Origin: Deinococcus aquaedulcis
Lineage (GTDB): Bacteria > Deinococcota > Deinococci > Deinococcales > Deinococcaceae
Reading direction: 5' to 3'
Assembly: GCF_019693445.1 (NCBI RefSeq)
Contig: NZ_JAHRBL010000006.1
Coordinates: 1-64,000, forward strand
Length of the DNA stretch: 64,000 nucleotides
Part shown: positions 1-9,049 of the stretch, piece after piece
How the letters are laid out: every line of letters begins with the position of its first letter
How positions within the stretch are numbered: position 1 is the stretch's first letter
Translations under genes and position numbers: made by a program
The notes under the pieces: generated by a model
Databases searched by the model: none
Seen by the model: the letters and a program-made list of their open reading frames with translations, nothing else
What the model was told of the DNA's origin: nothing

Positions 1-95
1 CAACGATCACGCTCGTCGGCGGTTGAGGCTTGGCGTTGACGACGCAGCAGTTCGTCTTCATCTAAGTGCTTCAGAGGAATGATCGCTTTGATACA
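1..95 (-). pseudogene. possible N-terminal fragment of a transposase-like ORF running off the left edge
   Basis: On the minus strand a frame is open from a stop at 98-96 to the window edge and reads IPLKHLDEDELLRRQRQ, then ASTADERDR. The composition (charged helix with paired Arg) resembles the start of helix-turn-helix proteins of IS630-type transposases, but this is a resemblance from memory only. No ATG, GTG or TTG is available in the frame, only ATC, ATT or CTG, so it may be a remnant. A TATAGT box lies just upstream. Low confidence. Confidence 0.22.
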
Positions 96-196
96 CTAAC
101 TATACTTCAAATTTGTATTACGCCGGAATTAGGCACTGGCGAGCTTCTCTGTCGCTCTGTTTCTCAGCAAAGTACCGGTTGAGGAGCAGGGCGCTC

Positions 197-230
197 AAAT
201 GTCCCCTCTGCAGGCGAAGGGGACATTTTT
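197..230. terminator. bidirectional intrinsic terminator hairpin
   Basis: Perfect 11-bp stem AAATGTCCCCT (197-207) with AGGGGACATTT (218-228), a 10-nt loop, and a T run on the plus strand mirrored by an A run on the other side. It insulates the DUF6463-TetR-monooxygenase operon from whatever lies upstream. Confidence 0.7.
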
Positions 231-256
231 CCTAGCCCCGACTCAACGCCCCCTTT

Positions 257-278
257 AAAAATGAACGTGTTCATTTTT
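257..278. promoter_or_regulatory. TetR-type operator palindrome
   Basis: Two perfect 10-nt arms, AAAAATGAAC (257-266) and GTTCATTTTT (269-278), separated by GT. The core ATGAAC-N2-GTTCAT has the size and symmetry of a TetR-family operator. It ends 25 nt before the first gene of an operon whose second gene is a TetR regulator, so autoregulation is the natural reading. Confidence 0.65.
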
Positions 279-303
279 GATCATGTTCACCAAAGGAGAG
301 GCT

Positions 304-705
304 ATGCAACGTTGGGCGGGACGGCTGTTGATTGCGGTGGCGCTGGGCCACATGGTGCTGGCCCTGGGGAGCGTGCTGCCGGGGCTGCGAACACTGGCGC
401 CAGACGGTCTGCTGGGCATGATCGGTGCGCCGTGGGGCCCGCCGCAGCCGGAGCAGCACGCCGCGTTCTGGAGTTCGCTGGGCAGCTTTGCGGGCGTGCA
501 GGCGCTCTGGGGCCTGTGGGTGCTGGCTGCGGCCCGCGAGGGAAGACAGCCGGTGCCCGGCAGCGGCCTGGGCCTGCTGGTGCTGACGGCCTTGCAGCTC
601 ATCCTGGCGCCCATCAGCGGCTTCTGGCTGAATCTGGTGCCGGCACTCCTGCTGATGGCCGCTGAGGCCCGGGTCCGGGTGGCACCCCCAGAGGCCGCGT
701 CATGA
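304..705 (+). CDS. DUF6463-like small integral membrane protein
   Basis: A 133-residue protein that is almost entirely hydrophobic, with about four predicted transmembrane segments (residues roughly 5-28, 45-65, 70-85 and 95-120). The size, the tryptophans and the position beside a TetR gene and a FAD monooxygenase fit the DUF6463 family, whose function is unknown. The ATG at 304 is chosen because AAAGGAGAGG (292-301) sits just upstream; a possible TTG at 277 lies inside the operator. The stop overlaps the next start as ATGA. Assignment to the family is from pattern memory. Confidence 0.7.
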   Translation: MQRWAGRLLIAVALGHMVLALGSVLPGLRTLAPDGLLGMIGAPWGPPQPEQHAAFWSSLGSFAGVQALWGLWVLAAAREGRQPVPGSGLGLLVLTALQLILAPISGFWLNLVPALLLMAAEARVRVAPPEAAS

Positions 706-1346
706 CCTCCCCACGCCCCGACACCCCCAGCCGCCGCGAGCGCCACAAGCAGGACAAGCGTTCACGCATCCAGGCCGCCGCCCTGACCCTGTTCACCGCG
801 CAGGGGTACGAGGCCACCACCATCCGGCAGATTGCCGCCGAGGCAGATGTGGCGGCCGGCACTGTCTTCCGCTACGCCACCGACAAGGCCGATCTGCTGC
901 TGATGGTTTTTCATGACGTGATTGCCCAGACCATCGAGGAGGCCCTCGCCCCGGAGCGGCTGACCGGGCCGCTGTCACAGGTGCTGCCCGGCCTGTTCGA
1001 CCCCTTCTTTGCCTTTTACGAGGCGCGGCCGGCACTGGCCAGCGATTTTCTGCGCTTGGTGCTGTTTCATGACAGCCCCTGGCGCGCGCGCGAACTGGAA
1101 CAGGGCCACGCCTTCGTGGCCCAGCTGGCGGGCCTGCTGCGGGCCCGCCAGCTGGCCGGCGAGGTGACCGCCGACCTGGACCCGCAGACCGCTGCCTTTG
1201 CCCTCTTTTCGCTGTATCAGGCGTGTCTGGTGGGGTGGCTGTCGGGCGGGGTCACGTTGGCGAACACCCGCGCGCAACTGGCGGCGCTGCTGGCCCTGCA
1301 GTTGCGTGCCCTGCAGGCCGGCGCGGCGGCCGGGGGCCCGGCATGA
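702..1346 (+). CDS. TetR/AcrR family transcriptional regulator
   Basis: A 214-residue regulator. The N-terminal 60 residues form the TetR DNA-binding domain, with RSRIQAAALTLFTAQGYEAT followed by the recognition segment TIRQIAAEADVAAGTVFRYA. The C-terminal part is a variable helical ligand-binding and dimer domain. The start ATG at 702 overlaps the stop of the membrane protein gene, so translation is probably coupled. It is the probable ligand of the palindrome at 257-278 and so likely represses its own operon. The inducer is unknown; the monooxygenase substrate or product is a candidate. Confidence 0.9.
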   Translation: MTSPRPDTPSRRERHKQDKRSRIQAAALTLFTAQGYEATTIRQIAAEADVAAGTVFRYATDKADLLLMVFHDVIAQTIEEALAPERLTGPLSQVLPGLFDPFFAFYEARPALASDFLRLVLFHDSPWRARELEQGHAFVAQLAGLLRARQLAGEVTADLDPQTAAFALFSLYQACLVGWLSGGVTLANTRAQLAALLALQLRALQAGAAAGGPA

Positions 1347-2473
1347 CGGCCCCGGTGCTCATCGTGGGCGCAGGTATTGGCGGGCTGGCGCTGGCCCAGG
1401 CGCTGACCCGTCAAGGCGTGCCCGTCCGGGTGATCGAGAAGGCAGAGGCTCTGCGGCCCGTGGGCGCAGGCCTGATTCTGGCCGGCAACGCGCTGCGGGT
1501 GCTGGACCGGCTGGGACTGGGCGAGGCCGTGCGCGCCGCCGGGCACCCGCTCAGCGGCGCCCAGCTGACCACTGCTGCGGGGCGGCCACTACAGACCCTG
1601 TCCTACGCGGCGTCCGGCGGGGCGGTGGGGCTGCACCGCGCGGCGCTGCAGGGCATCCTCAGCCAGGGGCTGGAGGCGCAATTGCTCATGGGGACCACCC
1701 TGCGCGCGCTGCATCCGCAGCGGGCGGGCGTGGAGGTCACCCTCAGCGACGGCACGGTTCAGCGGTGCCGCGCCGTGGTCGGGGCCGACGGCCTGCACTC
1801 CTCGGTGCGGGCGCTCCTGTTCGGGGCCGTGGTGCCGCGCTACGCGGGGTACACCAGCTGGCGCTTTGTGGTGCCCCGCCCGGGCCCGGCCCAGGCCACC
1901 GAACTGTGGGGCCTGGGCTGCCGCCTGGGGCTGGTGCCGATTGGGCCGGCCCAGACCTACGGCTACCTGACCGTCAACGCCCCAGAGCAGCCCCCCCAGG
2001 GCGCGAAACCGCCTGGGACCGTGGCCGAAGTGCTGGCCCACGCGGCCCCCTTCGGTGGTCCAGTCCCTGGCGTGCTGGCGGGCCTTGGGGCCGATACCCC
2101 GGTGATCCGCACCGACATTCACGAGATTCGCCTGCGCCGCTGGAGCCAGGGCTCTGTGACGCTGCTGGGTGACGCCGCGCACGCCATGACCCCGAATCTG
2201 GGGCAGGGGGCGGCCATGGCGCTGGAAGACGCCTGGGTGCTGAGCCAGCAGATGCTGACCGCCAATGACGTGCCGGCGGCCCTGGCCCGCTACGAGGCCC
2301 TGCGGCGGCCCCGGGTGGAGGCGGTGCAGCGCCAGTCGCGGCTGGTGGGGCAGGCCGGGCAGCTGGAAGACAGCGCGCTGCGCGCCCTGCGGGATCTGGC
2401 CATGCGCCTCACTCCTGCCGCCGCCGCGCAGCGCTCCAGCCAAGGGTTGTTCAGCGTCAATCTGGACGGCTGA
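1343..2473 (+). CDS. FAD-dependent monooxygenase (UbiH/PHBH-like)
   Basis: A 376-residue flavoprotein. The Rossmann FAD motif LIVGAGIGGLALAQAL is at residues 6-21, a DG motif (GADGLHSSVR) is near residue 150, and the second FAD motif LLGDAAHAMTPNLGQGAAMA is near residue 275. These three motifs in this order define the aromatic-ring hydroxylase/PHBH class, which uses NAD(P)H and O2. The substrate cannot be read from sequence. The start overlaps the TetR stop (ATGA), completing a three-gene operon. Such enzymes next to TetR regulators often act in detoxification or antibiotic modification (family knowledge). Confidence 0.88.
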   Translation: MTAPVLIVGAGIGGLALAQALTRQGVPVRVIEKAEALRPVGAGLILAGNALRVLDRLGLGEAVRAAGHPLSGAQLTTAAGRPLQTLSYAASGGAVGLHRAALQGILSQGLEAQLLMGTTLRALHPQRAGVEVTLSDGTVQRCRAVVGADGLHSSVRALLFGAVVPRYAGYTSWRFVVPRPGPAQATELWGLGCRLGLVPIGPAQTYGYLTVNAPEQPPQGAKPPGTVAEVLAHAAPFGGPVPGVLAGLGADTPVIRTDIHEIRLRRWSQGSVTLLGDAAHAMTPNLGQGAAMALEDAWVLSQQMLTANDVPAALARYEALRRPRVEAVQRQSRLVGQAGQLEDSALRALRDLAMRLTPAAAAQRSSQGLFSVNLDG

Positions 2474-2519
2474 GCGCGGACGGGGGAGGGGCCGCCCCTC
2501 CCGCCCTGACAGCGGCCGT

Positions 2520-3320
2520 TCAGGCCAGGGCGCGGTTCAGCTCGTCGCGGAAGTCCTGGGCCGCCGCCACACTTGCCGCCACCTCCAGCCCCTGGGCGTA
2601 CTGCACCCCCCGGCTGGCACTCGCCAGCGCCCCGGTGCCGCCGGCATCGAAGGCCGGGGCCAGCTCTGCCGCGCCTGCCCCCTGCGCCCCCAACCCGGGC
2701 AGCAGCAGCAGCGCCCGGGGCAGGCGGGCCCGGTAGGCGGCCAGATCCTGCGGATGGGTGGCCCCCACCACTGCCCCCACGCTGGCATACTCGCCGTCCT
2801 CCTGGGCATTCAGGCGCGTCACTTCATCGGCCACGCGCTCGCTGATCCCGTGGCCCTGCAGGTCGGCCTGCCCGGGGTTGCTGGTTTTCACCAGCACGAA
2901 CACCGCGCCGCCGTGGGCGCGGGCGGTCTCCACAAAGGGCGTCAGTGTTTCAAAGCCCAGAAAAGGATTGACCGTCAGCGCCGAGCCCGCGTGGTCCCCA
3001 GCCAGCCAGCCCTGGGCGTAGGCCTGGGCGGTGGAGCCAATGTCGCCCCGTTTGCCGTCCAGCAGCACCGGCAGCCCCAGCGTGCGCGCAGCGGCGCAGA
3101 CCTCGTGCAGCACTGTCAGCCCGGCCAGCCCCACCGCCTCGTAAAAGGCCAGCTGCGGCTTGATGCACGCGGCGTAGGGCGCGGTGGCCTCCAGCACGTC
3201 CAGCGTGTGGGCGCGCAGGTGGTCCAGATCGCGGTAGGCCTCCAGGCGGGGGTCCAGGCCCACGCACAGGCGGGTGGCAAGGCGGCGGGTGCGGTCGGTC
3301 ACGGCCTGCGCGAAGGTCAT
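2520..3320 (-). CDS. pyrF: orotidine 5'-phosphate decarboxylase (type 2)
   Basis: A 266-residue protein for the last step of UMP synthesis, decarboxylating OMP to UMP. The active-site segment [13 protein letters not shown], with catalytic Lys90 and the following Asp, is intact. CVGLDPR near the N-terminus and VKTSNPG in the middle are typical of the longer bacterial subfamily 2. The ATG at 3320 is chosen over a TTG 18 nt further upstream because a TAGCCT -10 box lies 8 nt before it on the minus strand (3329-3334), which indicates a leaderless transcript. It is convergent with the upstream monooxygenase and stands alone, away from other pyr genes. Confidence 0.93.
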   Translation of the reverse strand: MTFAQAVTDRTRRLATRLCVGLDPRLEAYRDLDHLRAHTLDVLEATAPYAACIKPQLAFYEAVGLAGLTVLHEVCAAARTLGLPVLLDGKRGDIGSTAQAYAQGWLAGDHAGSALTVNPFLGFETLTPFVETARAHGGAVFVLVKTSNPGQADLQGHGISERVADEVTRLNAQEDGEYASVGAVVGATHPQDLAAYRARLPRALLLLPGLGAQGAGAAELAPAFDAGGTGALASASRGVQYAQGLEVAASVAAAQDFRDELNRALA

Positions 3321-3328
3321 CGGGCCCG

Positions 3329-3334
3329 AGGCTA
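3329..3334 (-). promoter_or_regulatory. -10 box of leaderless pyrF transcript
   Basis: TAGCCT on the minus strand, 8 nt before the pyrF ATG, with no Shine-Dalgarno sequence between. Confidence 0.5.
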
Positions 3335-3442
3335 ACACGGGGGCGGACGGGGCTTCTCATTACAATGGACGGGGGGGCGCGCCTCTGTAGGGCGCCGCGC
3401 AGGCTCTGGCCCGCGCAAAGGGCCCGTCCCAGGAGGTCCAAG

Positions 3443-5650
3443 GTGCCGCCGCGTCGTTTTGCTCTGCTCTCATTCCTGTGGTCTGGTGGCTGGTCTGCCG
3501 TGTGGCTGGCGGCGCTGTTCACGGCGCTGTACCTGGGGTTGCAGGCCACCTCCCTGCACTTTCAGGGGGTGCCCGGGCTCTCGGCGTGGTACCTGCCCGC
3601 CGGCTTGATCCTGGCCTTCCTGACCATCTGCGGCCTGCGTTTTGCGCCGTGGGTGTTGGTGACGGTAACGCTGGGCGGCCTGCTGCTCTCGCCGCACCCG
3701 CCGGACACGGTGGCCGCGCTGATCACGGTGGGGGCCTACGTGGTGGGGGCCGCCCTGCTGCGGCGCAGCGCCGGCTGGCGCACCGGGCTGGTGGGGCTGC
3801 GCGATGTGGCCCGCTTTGCCACGGCGGCCCTTCTCGCCTCGGGGCTGGCGGCCCTGGGCACGGTGTCGTCCCTGAAGCTGGCGGGCCACTTGCCCGCCCT
3901 GCCCTGGTCCACGGCCATTCTGAACTGGTGGGTGGGCGATCTGGTGGGCATCATGGCCCTGACCCCGCCGCTGCTGTTGCTGCGCCGCGCCCGGGCCGGC
4001 GCGGGGGCGTCAGACGGGCCGATGCAGGGGGCCCGGGCCGCTGTGCTGGGGCTGCAACTGCTGGCCATTCCTGCCACGCTGCTGCTGGTGTTCGGGCTGG
4101 CAGCGGCCCACGACCTGCAGGTGCTGTACCTGTGTTTTCTGCCGCTGCTGTGGCTGGCGCTGCACCAGGGGCTGCCCCTGGCCACCTTTGGCAATCTCCT
4201 GATGAGCGTGGGCATCACCCTGATGGCCTGGGCCACCAGCGCGCCGGTGAAGCAGCGCCTGGATATGCAACTGCTGATGACCACCCTGGCCCTGACCACG
4301 CTGGTGCTGGCCACCCTCAGCACCGAGCGGCGGCGCCAGCGCCAGCGGCTGGCGCACCTCGCGCTGCACGACGCCCTGACGGGTCTGCCCAACCGCCGCG
4401 CCTTTCTGGACCGTCTAGGTGAGTGGCTGCATGCCCAGCAGACGGGCGGGGGCGCCGTGCTGGTGCTGTTTCTGGACATTGACCGCCTGAAGTGGGTGAA
4501 CGACACCCTGGGGCATGCGGCGGGCGACACTTACCTGCAGGTGATGGCCGAGCGCCTGCGGGCCTGCCTGCCGCCCCAGGGGCTGGCGGCCCGCCTGGGC
4601 GGCGACGAGTTTGCCCTGGCCCTGCCGGTGCAGACCCAGGCCGAGGAAACCGAATGGGCCCAGCGCGTGCTGGCCGGCGTGCAGGGGCCCCTGCAGGTGG
4701 CCGGCTACGAGATTACGCCCGCCGTGAGTATGGGGGCCAGCAGCGCGCCGCGCGACGGCACCGAGGTCGCGGCCGTGCTGCAGCGCGCTGATGAAGCCAT
4801 GTACCACGCCAAACGCACCGGGCAGGGCCTGCACCATTTCGTGTCGGCGGCGCCCGCCGGCCAGTACACGGCGCTGCAGTACGAGCACGATCTGCGCCAG
4901 GCCCTGCTGCAGGGCGGGCAGCTGGAACTGCATTACCAGCCGCAGTTCGAGTTGCCGTCCATGACCATCAGTGGGTTCGAGGCGCTGGTGCGCTGGCGGC
5001 ACCCCGAACAGGGCCTGATTCCGCCGGGCGCCTTTTTGCCGGTGGCCGAGCGCACGGGCCTGATCGTTCCGCTGGGCCGCTGGGTGATGCGCGAAGCCTG
5101 CGCGCAGCTGCAGCGCTGGAGCGCGCAGTCGGGGCGGCCCCTGCGCATGGCGGTGAATGTCTCGGCCGCGCAGTTGCACCCGCCGCTGGTGGACGAGGTG
5201 CGGGCCGTCCTGGGCAGCAGTGATCTGGCGCCTGGGCAGCTGGAACTGGAACTCACCGAGAGCACCCTGCTGGTGGACCCGATTCGGGCCGCGCGCGTGC
5301 TGGCCGAGATTGGCGAGCTGGGCGTGCGCATGGCACTGGATGATTTCGGCACCGGCTATTCCAGCCTCAGCCACCTGAACGTGTTTCCGGTGAACACCCT
5401 GAAGATTGACCGCTCCTTTGTGCAGGCGCTGCAGGGCTGTCCGCCTGACCGCAGCGTCGTGCGCGGCGTGGTGGCGCTGGGGCATGCCCTGGGCATCTCG
5501 GTGCTGGCCGAGGGTGCCGAAACCCCGCAGCAGGTGGAGTGGGTTTCGGCGCTGGGTTGCGACGCGGTTCAGGGCTACGCCGTAGGCCGTCCGGTGCCGC
5601 CGGCACAGGCAGCAGCGTTCCTGAATGGGGCAGTGGGGGAGCCCCGGTAA
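3443..5650 (+). CDS. MASE1-GGDEF-EAL cyclic-di-GMP turnover protein
   Basis: A 735-residue membrane protein. Residues about 10-290 hold roughly eight transmembrane segments of MASE1 sensory type. A diguanylate cyclase domain follows with an intact GGDEF motif at 386-390 but no RxxD inhibitory site just before it. A phosphodiesterase domain then carries EAL at 513-515 and DDFGTGYSSL. Both catalytic signatures are intact, so synthesis, hydrolysis or conditional switching are all possible. The GTG at 3443 is chosen because a perfect AGGAGGT (3431-3437) sits 5 nt upstream; an ATG at 3365 has no such site. The ligand of the MASE1 domain is unknown. Confidence 0.9.
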   Translation: MPPRRFALLSFLWSGGWSAVWLAALFTALYLGLQATSLHFQGVPGLSAWYLPAGLILAFLTICGLRFAPWVLVTVTLGGLLLSPHPPDTVAALITVGAYVVGAALLRRSAGWRTGLVGLRDVARFATAALLASGLAALGTVSSLKLAGHLPALPWSTAILNWWVGDLVGIMALTPPLLLLRRARAGAGASDGPMQGARAAVLGLQLLAIPATLLLVFGLAAAHDLQVLYLCFLPLLWLALHQGLPLATFGNLLMSVGITLMAWATSAPVKQRLDMQLLMTTLALTTLVLATLSTERRRQRQRLAHLALHDALTGLPNRRAFLDRLGEWLHAQQTGGGAVLVLFLDIDRLKWVNDTLGHAAGDTYLQVMAERLRACLPPQGLAARLGGDEFALALPVQTQAEETEWAQRVLAGVQGPLQVAGYEITPAVSMGASSAPRDGTEVAAVLQRADEAMYHAKRTGQGLHHFVSAAPAGQYTALQYEHDLRQALLQGGQLELHYQPQFELPSMTISGFEALVRWRHPEQGLIPPGAFLPVAERTGLIVPLGRWVMREACAQLQRWSAQSGRPLRMAVNVSAAQLHPPLVDEVRAVLGSSDLAPGQLELELTESTLLVDPIRAARVLAEIGELGVRMALDDFGTGYSSLSHLNVFPVNTLKIDRSFVQALQGCPPDRSVVRGVVALGHALGISVLAEGAETPQQVEWVSALGCDAVQGYAVGRPVPPAQAAAFLNGAVGEPR

Positions 5651-5750
5651 GCGGCCAGAACAGCAGGGGGCTGTCGGTGCGAGCGGCGCGCCCTTCAATG
5701 CTCGTCCCCAGAATCGTCAAGGCCCACGTTAATCCCTTTGCCCGGCCCCC

Positions 5751-5756
5751 TACACT
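5751..5756 (+). promoter_or_regulatory. -10 box of leaderless DUF1028 gene
   Basis: TACACT, 6 nt before the ATG at 5763. No ribosome-binding site is visible. Confidence 0.5.
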
Positions 5757-5762
5757 GCGCCC

Positions 5763-6617
5763 ATGACCTTTTCCATCGTGGGGCGCGATCCGCTCACAGG
5801 TGACCTGGGCGTGGCGGTGGCCAGCAAATTCCTGGCGGTGGGGGCGCTGGTGCCCTTTGTGCAGGGCGGCGTGGGCGCGGTGGCCACCCAGAGTTACGTG
5901 AATCCCACCTTTGGCCCCGAAGGGTTGCGGCGCCTGTCGGCGGGCCTAAGCCCCCAGCAGGTGTCGGCGCAGTTTCAGGCCGAGGACCCCGGCATCGGGC
6001 AGCGGCAGTTTGGGCTGGTGTCGGCCTCGGGGCACAGCGCCACCTTCACCGGGCCAGGGTGCCACGACTGGGCTGGTGGCTTCGCCGGGCCCGATGTGGC
6101 GATCCAGGGCAACATCCTGACGGGCGAAGAGGTGGTGACGGCCATGCGCGAGGCCTGGGAAGCGGGCACCGGGCTGCCCCTGCCCCGGCGCCTGCTTGCG
6201 GCCCTGGACGCAGGAGACCGGGCGGGCGGGGACCGGCGCGGGCGGCAATCGGCGGCGCTGCTGTGTGCGGGCCCGGGGCGAGGCTACGGCGGCCTCACCG
6301 ACGACTGGGTGAACCTGCGCGCCGACGACCACGAGGCGCCCTGCGCTGAGCTGGCGCGGCTGCTGGACCTGCACGACCTGTTGTTCACCCGCCCCGCGCA
6401 GACGCGCCCCTTCACGGCGGCCGAACTGGACTGGCTGCGCGCCCTGCTGCGGCGCCAGGGCTACGCCCAGGCCCTGCCGGACGGCGCCTGGGACGCGCAG
6501 ACCGAGGCGGCGGCCTGGGCCCTGTACGGCACCGAGAACCTGGAAGAGCGCTGGGTGGCGGGCGGCGAGGTGGACCCGGTGGCCCTGGCGTACCTGCAGG
6601 GCCGCTACCCGGGGTAG
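5763..6617 (+). CDS. DUF1028 family protein (Ntn-hydrolase fold)
   Basis: A 284-residue protein opening with [20 protein letters not shown] and containing [14 protein letters not shown] and a [10 protein letters not shown] segment, all typical of DUF1028. The family has an N-terminal nucleophile hydrolase-like fold, but its reaction is not established. After about residue 205 the protein continues into a short domain ([28 protein letters not shown]) that resembles a peptidoglycan-binding-like module seen in longer members. No signal peptide is present, so it is cytoplasmic. Its stop codon is part of the next promoter. Confidence 0.85.
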   Translation: MTFSIVGRDPLTGDLGVAVASKFLAVGALVPFVQGGVGAVATQSYVNPTFGPEGLRRLSAGLSPQQVSAQFQAEDPGIGQRQFGLVSASGHSATFTGPGCHDWAGGFAGPDVAIQGNILTGEEVVTAMREAWEAGTGLPLPRRLLAALDAGDRAGGDRRGRQSAALLCAGPGRGYGGLTDDWVNLRADDHEAPCAELARLLDLHDLLFTRPAQTRPFTAAELDWLRALLRRQGYAQALPDGAWDAQTEAAAWALYGTENLEERWVAGGEVDPVALAYLQGRYPG

Positions 6618-6620
6618 ACT
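6615..6620 (+). promoter_or_regulatory. -10 box of the Rrf2 gene, overlapping the upstream stop codon
   Basis: TAGACT starts with the TAG stop of the DUF1028 gene (6615-6617) and lies 7 nt before the ATG at 6628. It is the -10 arrangement of a leaderless transcript. Confidence 0.5.
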
Positions 6621-6627
6621 GCGCCCC

Positions 6628-7095
6628 ATGCGGCTGTCCGCCACCGATGTTTACGCCTTTCAGGCGCTGGGATTCCTGGGCGCCCAGCTCCCCGAACGCT
6701 GGGTGTCCAGCGAGGAGATCAGCGAGGCCACGGGCGTGCACCGGCCCTATCTGGTGCGCATTCTGGCGGCCCTGAGCGCCAAGGGCGTGGTGAAGAGCAA
6801 AAAGGGCATCGGCGGCGGCTACGCACTGGCGCGTAAGCCCCAGCTGATCAGCCTGTGCGAGGTCGTGCGCGCCATTGACGGCCCGGTGGCGCCGCTGTCG
6901 TGCATCAGCCTCAACTGGCACGAACCCTGTGTGGAAGAGGCCCGCTGCCACGTGCGCAACACCGTGTACACCCGCATGCGCGACGCCATGCTGGGCGTGC
7001 TGCAGGAATTCAGCGTGCAGGACCTCGTGACCGATGCCCGCCAGGGCGTGAGTTACGGCCACTGCCTGGGCCACCTGCTCAAACCCAACGCGTAA
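6628..7095 (+). CDS. Rrf2 family transcriptional regulator
   Basis: A 155-residue winged-helix regulator. The N-terminal helix-turn-helix ([20 protein letters not shown]) and the wing [13 protein letters not shown] are classic Rrf2/IscR features. Cysteines occur at [17 protein letters not shown] and GHCLGH. The first three have the spacing of the iron-sulfur-ligating loop in IscR/NsrR-type members, so redox, iron-sulfur or NO sensing is plausible (inference). The ATG at 6628 has no Shine-Dalgarno site but a -10 box 7 nt upstream. The targets are not evident from the neighbours. Confidence 0.88.
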   Translation: MRLSATDVYAFQALGFLGAQLPERWVSSEEISEATGVHRPYLVRILAALSAKGVVKSKKGIGGGYALARKPQLISLCEVVRAIDGPVAPLSCISLNWHEPCVEEARCHVRNTVYTRMRDAMLGVLQEFSVQDLVTDARQGVSYGHCLGHLLKPNA

Positions 7096-7149
7096 GGGGC
7101 CCCGCTGCTGCCGGGCCACCGGACGCCCCACGCCTTAGGCTGTGAGGCC

Positions 7150-7626
7150 ATGTCCTTTTCTGCAGCGACCCACGCGGCCCTGTGGCCGGCCCTGCTCAGC
7201 CTGCCTCTGACCTGGGAGGCGCTCCCCGAAATGGGGGTGGCCGTTCCCGGAGGCCTCCACTTGGTGCGCCGGGAAGCCCCGGACGGCACCCTCTTTCTGC
7301 GCGCCGTCCTCCACACGTCCGAGGATTTTCAGGCGCTGTTGGACGGACGCGGCGACTACACCGAGGAAGAACTGGACGATCCCTACGCCGTCATTGACGA
7401 CCGCTGGGCCGAAGCCAGCGAGCGGTTGCAGCCCCTGCGGGCAGAAGCCGCGCAGACACTGGGCGCACCCTCCCCGTCAGAGGAAGGCCCAGCCCACCGA
7501 ACCCACTGGCTGCTGGCCGACCGCACAGTGGCGGTGGGGCTGGATCAGGCCGACCAGGACAGTCCTATCGAGGTCTGCGTGTGGCTGCTGCCCCCGGGGC
7601 GCACCTTGCGCCACCTGGACCTCTGA
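7150..7626 (+). CDS. hypothetical protein, 158 residues
   Basis: Not recognised. A soluble, acidic protein of 158 residues with no signal peptide. It contains the acidic segment YTEEELDDPYAVIDDRW and ends in VCVWLLPPGRTLRHLDL. Codon use matches the surrounding genes, and TAGGCT (7136-7141) lies 8 nt before the ATG, so the gene appears real and leaderless. Nothing in the neighbours suggests its role. Confidence 0.65.
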   Translation: MSFSAATHAALWPALLSLPLTWEALPEMGVAVPGGLHLVRREAPDGTLFLRAVLHTSEDFQALLDGRGDYTEEELDDPYAVIDDRWAEASERLQPLRAEAAQTLGAPSPSEEGPAHRTHWLLADRTVAVGLDQADQDSPIEVCVWLLPPGRTLRHLDL

Positions 7627-7852
7627 GAGCGGTCACCACAGGACCTGACGGTGAACCCTCCAGGTCATGTGAGGCGAGCGGGCTTGCAAAGCTGCGGAGC
7701 AGAGCGAGTGACCACGCCAGAGAGCGGTTGGAATTGAGCGGGGTGCTTTCCTCCCCTTAACGTCACGGAAGACCGCTGTGAGGGCGACCAGTGAGCGTTT
7801 GGCTGCGGGGCCGCCTGGGTCGCCAGCGGTGCAGGGCGCTACCCTGGCCTCC

Positions 7853-9034
7853 ATGACCCGCCCCCTCTACCACGACAGCACGCTGTTCACGTTCGCGGCC
7901 CAGGTGGCGCAGGTGCAGGGATCAGAGGTGGCCCTGGACGCCACTGCCCTCTACCCCGAAGCCGGCGGGCAGGCGGCCGATACCGGCACCCTGCGCTGGC
8001 CCGGGGGCGAGGCCCGGGTGCTGGGGGGCCGCAAGGACAAGGCCACCGGGCTGATCTGGCACCCCCTGGCCGGTGACCTGCCGCCCCTCGGCGCGGCCGT
8101 GCAGGGCGAGGTGGACCAGGCCCGGCGCTGGCGGCACATGCAGCGCCACAGTGGCGAGCACCTGCTGGCCCAGGCATTCTTGCGGGTGAACCCGGCCTTT
8201 ACGGTGGCGGCTGTGAACATGGCGGGCCCCGAATGCACCCTGGACCTGCACGGCGACCCAGCCGAGCGCCACATCCGCGCCGCCGAGACCCTGCTGCGCG
8301 AAACCCTGGGCCGCACCGAACTGACCCTGGAAACGCCCGTGGTGCCCGAGGGTGACCTGAACCGCTACCCCCTGCGCCGCGAGACGGCGGTGCGCGGCGA
8401 GGTGCGCCTCGTGATTTTCCGCGACGCCCAGGGCCAGCCCTTTGACGTGAGCGCCTGCGGCGGCACCCACGTGCCCCGCGCCAGCATGGCGGCCCCCGTG
8501 GCCGTGCTGCGCCACGAGCGCATCAAGGGCGGCGTGACCCGCGTGACCTTCATGGCGGGCGAAGAAGCCAGCGCCTCTCTGGGGGGCGTGTACGCCCAGG
8601 CCCGCGCGCTGGCCCAGGGCTTCAGCGTGCCGGTGGAGCGCCTGCCAGAGCGCGTGCAGGCCCTGCGCGAACAGGCGGGGGCGCTGCAGGCCGAACTGGA
8701 CGCCCTGCACGCCGCCCAGGCCCGCACCCTGCGCGACGCGGCGCCAGCGGAACCCCGTGGCGACGTGACCCTTCGCGTGGTGGGCCTGCCCAGCCCGGCG
8801 GGTCTGCCAGCGGCCCTGGGCGACCTGCCCCCCGGCCACGTGGTGCTGGCGACCACCCCGGAAGGTCGCTGCGGCGTGGGCAGCGCCGCGCCTGGCGTAG
8901 ACGCCTCGGCGTTGCTGCGCGCGGCGCTGGCGGTGGCCGGGGGCAAGGGCGGCGGCCGGGCCGATCTGGCGCAGGGCAGCACGCCGGACCCGGCGGCCTT
9001 TCTGGACGCGGCGCGCGCCCTCCTGCCCGGCTGA
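7853..9034 (+). CDS. alanyl-tRNA editing protein (AlaX-L type, with DHHA1-like C-terminus)
   Basis: A 393-residue free-standing relative of the AlaRS editing domain, expected to hydrolyse mischarged Ser-tRNA(Ala). The zinc-binding residues are present: HSGEH (His99, His103) and CGGTH (Cys202, His206). After residue 250 a coiled-coil segment and a DHHA1-like domain rich in Gly ([14 protein letters not shown]) follow, as in the C-terminal part of AlaRS. The catalytic aminoacylation domain is absent, so it is not AlaRS itself. The ATG at 7853 is preceded by TACCCT at 7840-7845. The longer in-frame extension from 7778 has no start signal. Confidence 0.88.
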   Translation: MTRPLYHDSTLFTFAAQVAQVQGSEVALDATALYPEAGGQAADTGTLRWPGGEARVLGGRKDKATGLIWHPLAGDLPPLGAAVQGEVDQARRWRHMQRHSGEHLLAQAFLRVNPAFTVAAVNMAGPECTLDLHGDPAERHIRAAETLLRETLGRTELTLETPVVPEGDLNRYPLRRETAVRGEVRLVIFRDAQGQPFDVSACGGTHVPRASMAAPVAVLRHERIKGGVTRVTFMAGEEASASLGGVYAQARALAQGFSVPVERLPERVQALREQAGALQAELDALHAAQARTLRDAAPAEPRGDVTLRVVGLPSPAGLPAALGDLPPGHVVLATTPEGRCGVGSAAPGVDASALLRAALAVAGGKGGGRADLAQGSTPDPAAFLDAARALLPG

Positions 9035-9049
9035 CACAGGCCTCATACG

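Noticed and set aside
7627..7852. Gene or mobile element in the gap before the AlaX-like gene
   Set aside because: Only short imperfect repeats (GACCTG/CAGGTC, AGAGCGG) are seen, with no open frame of convincing composition.
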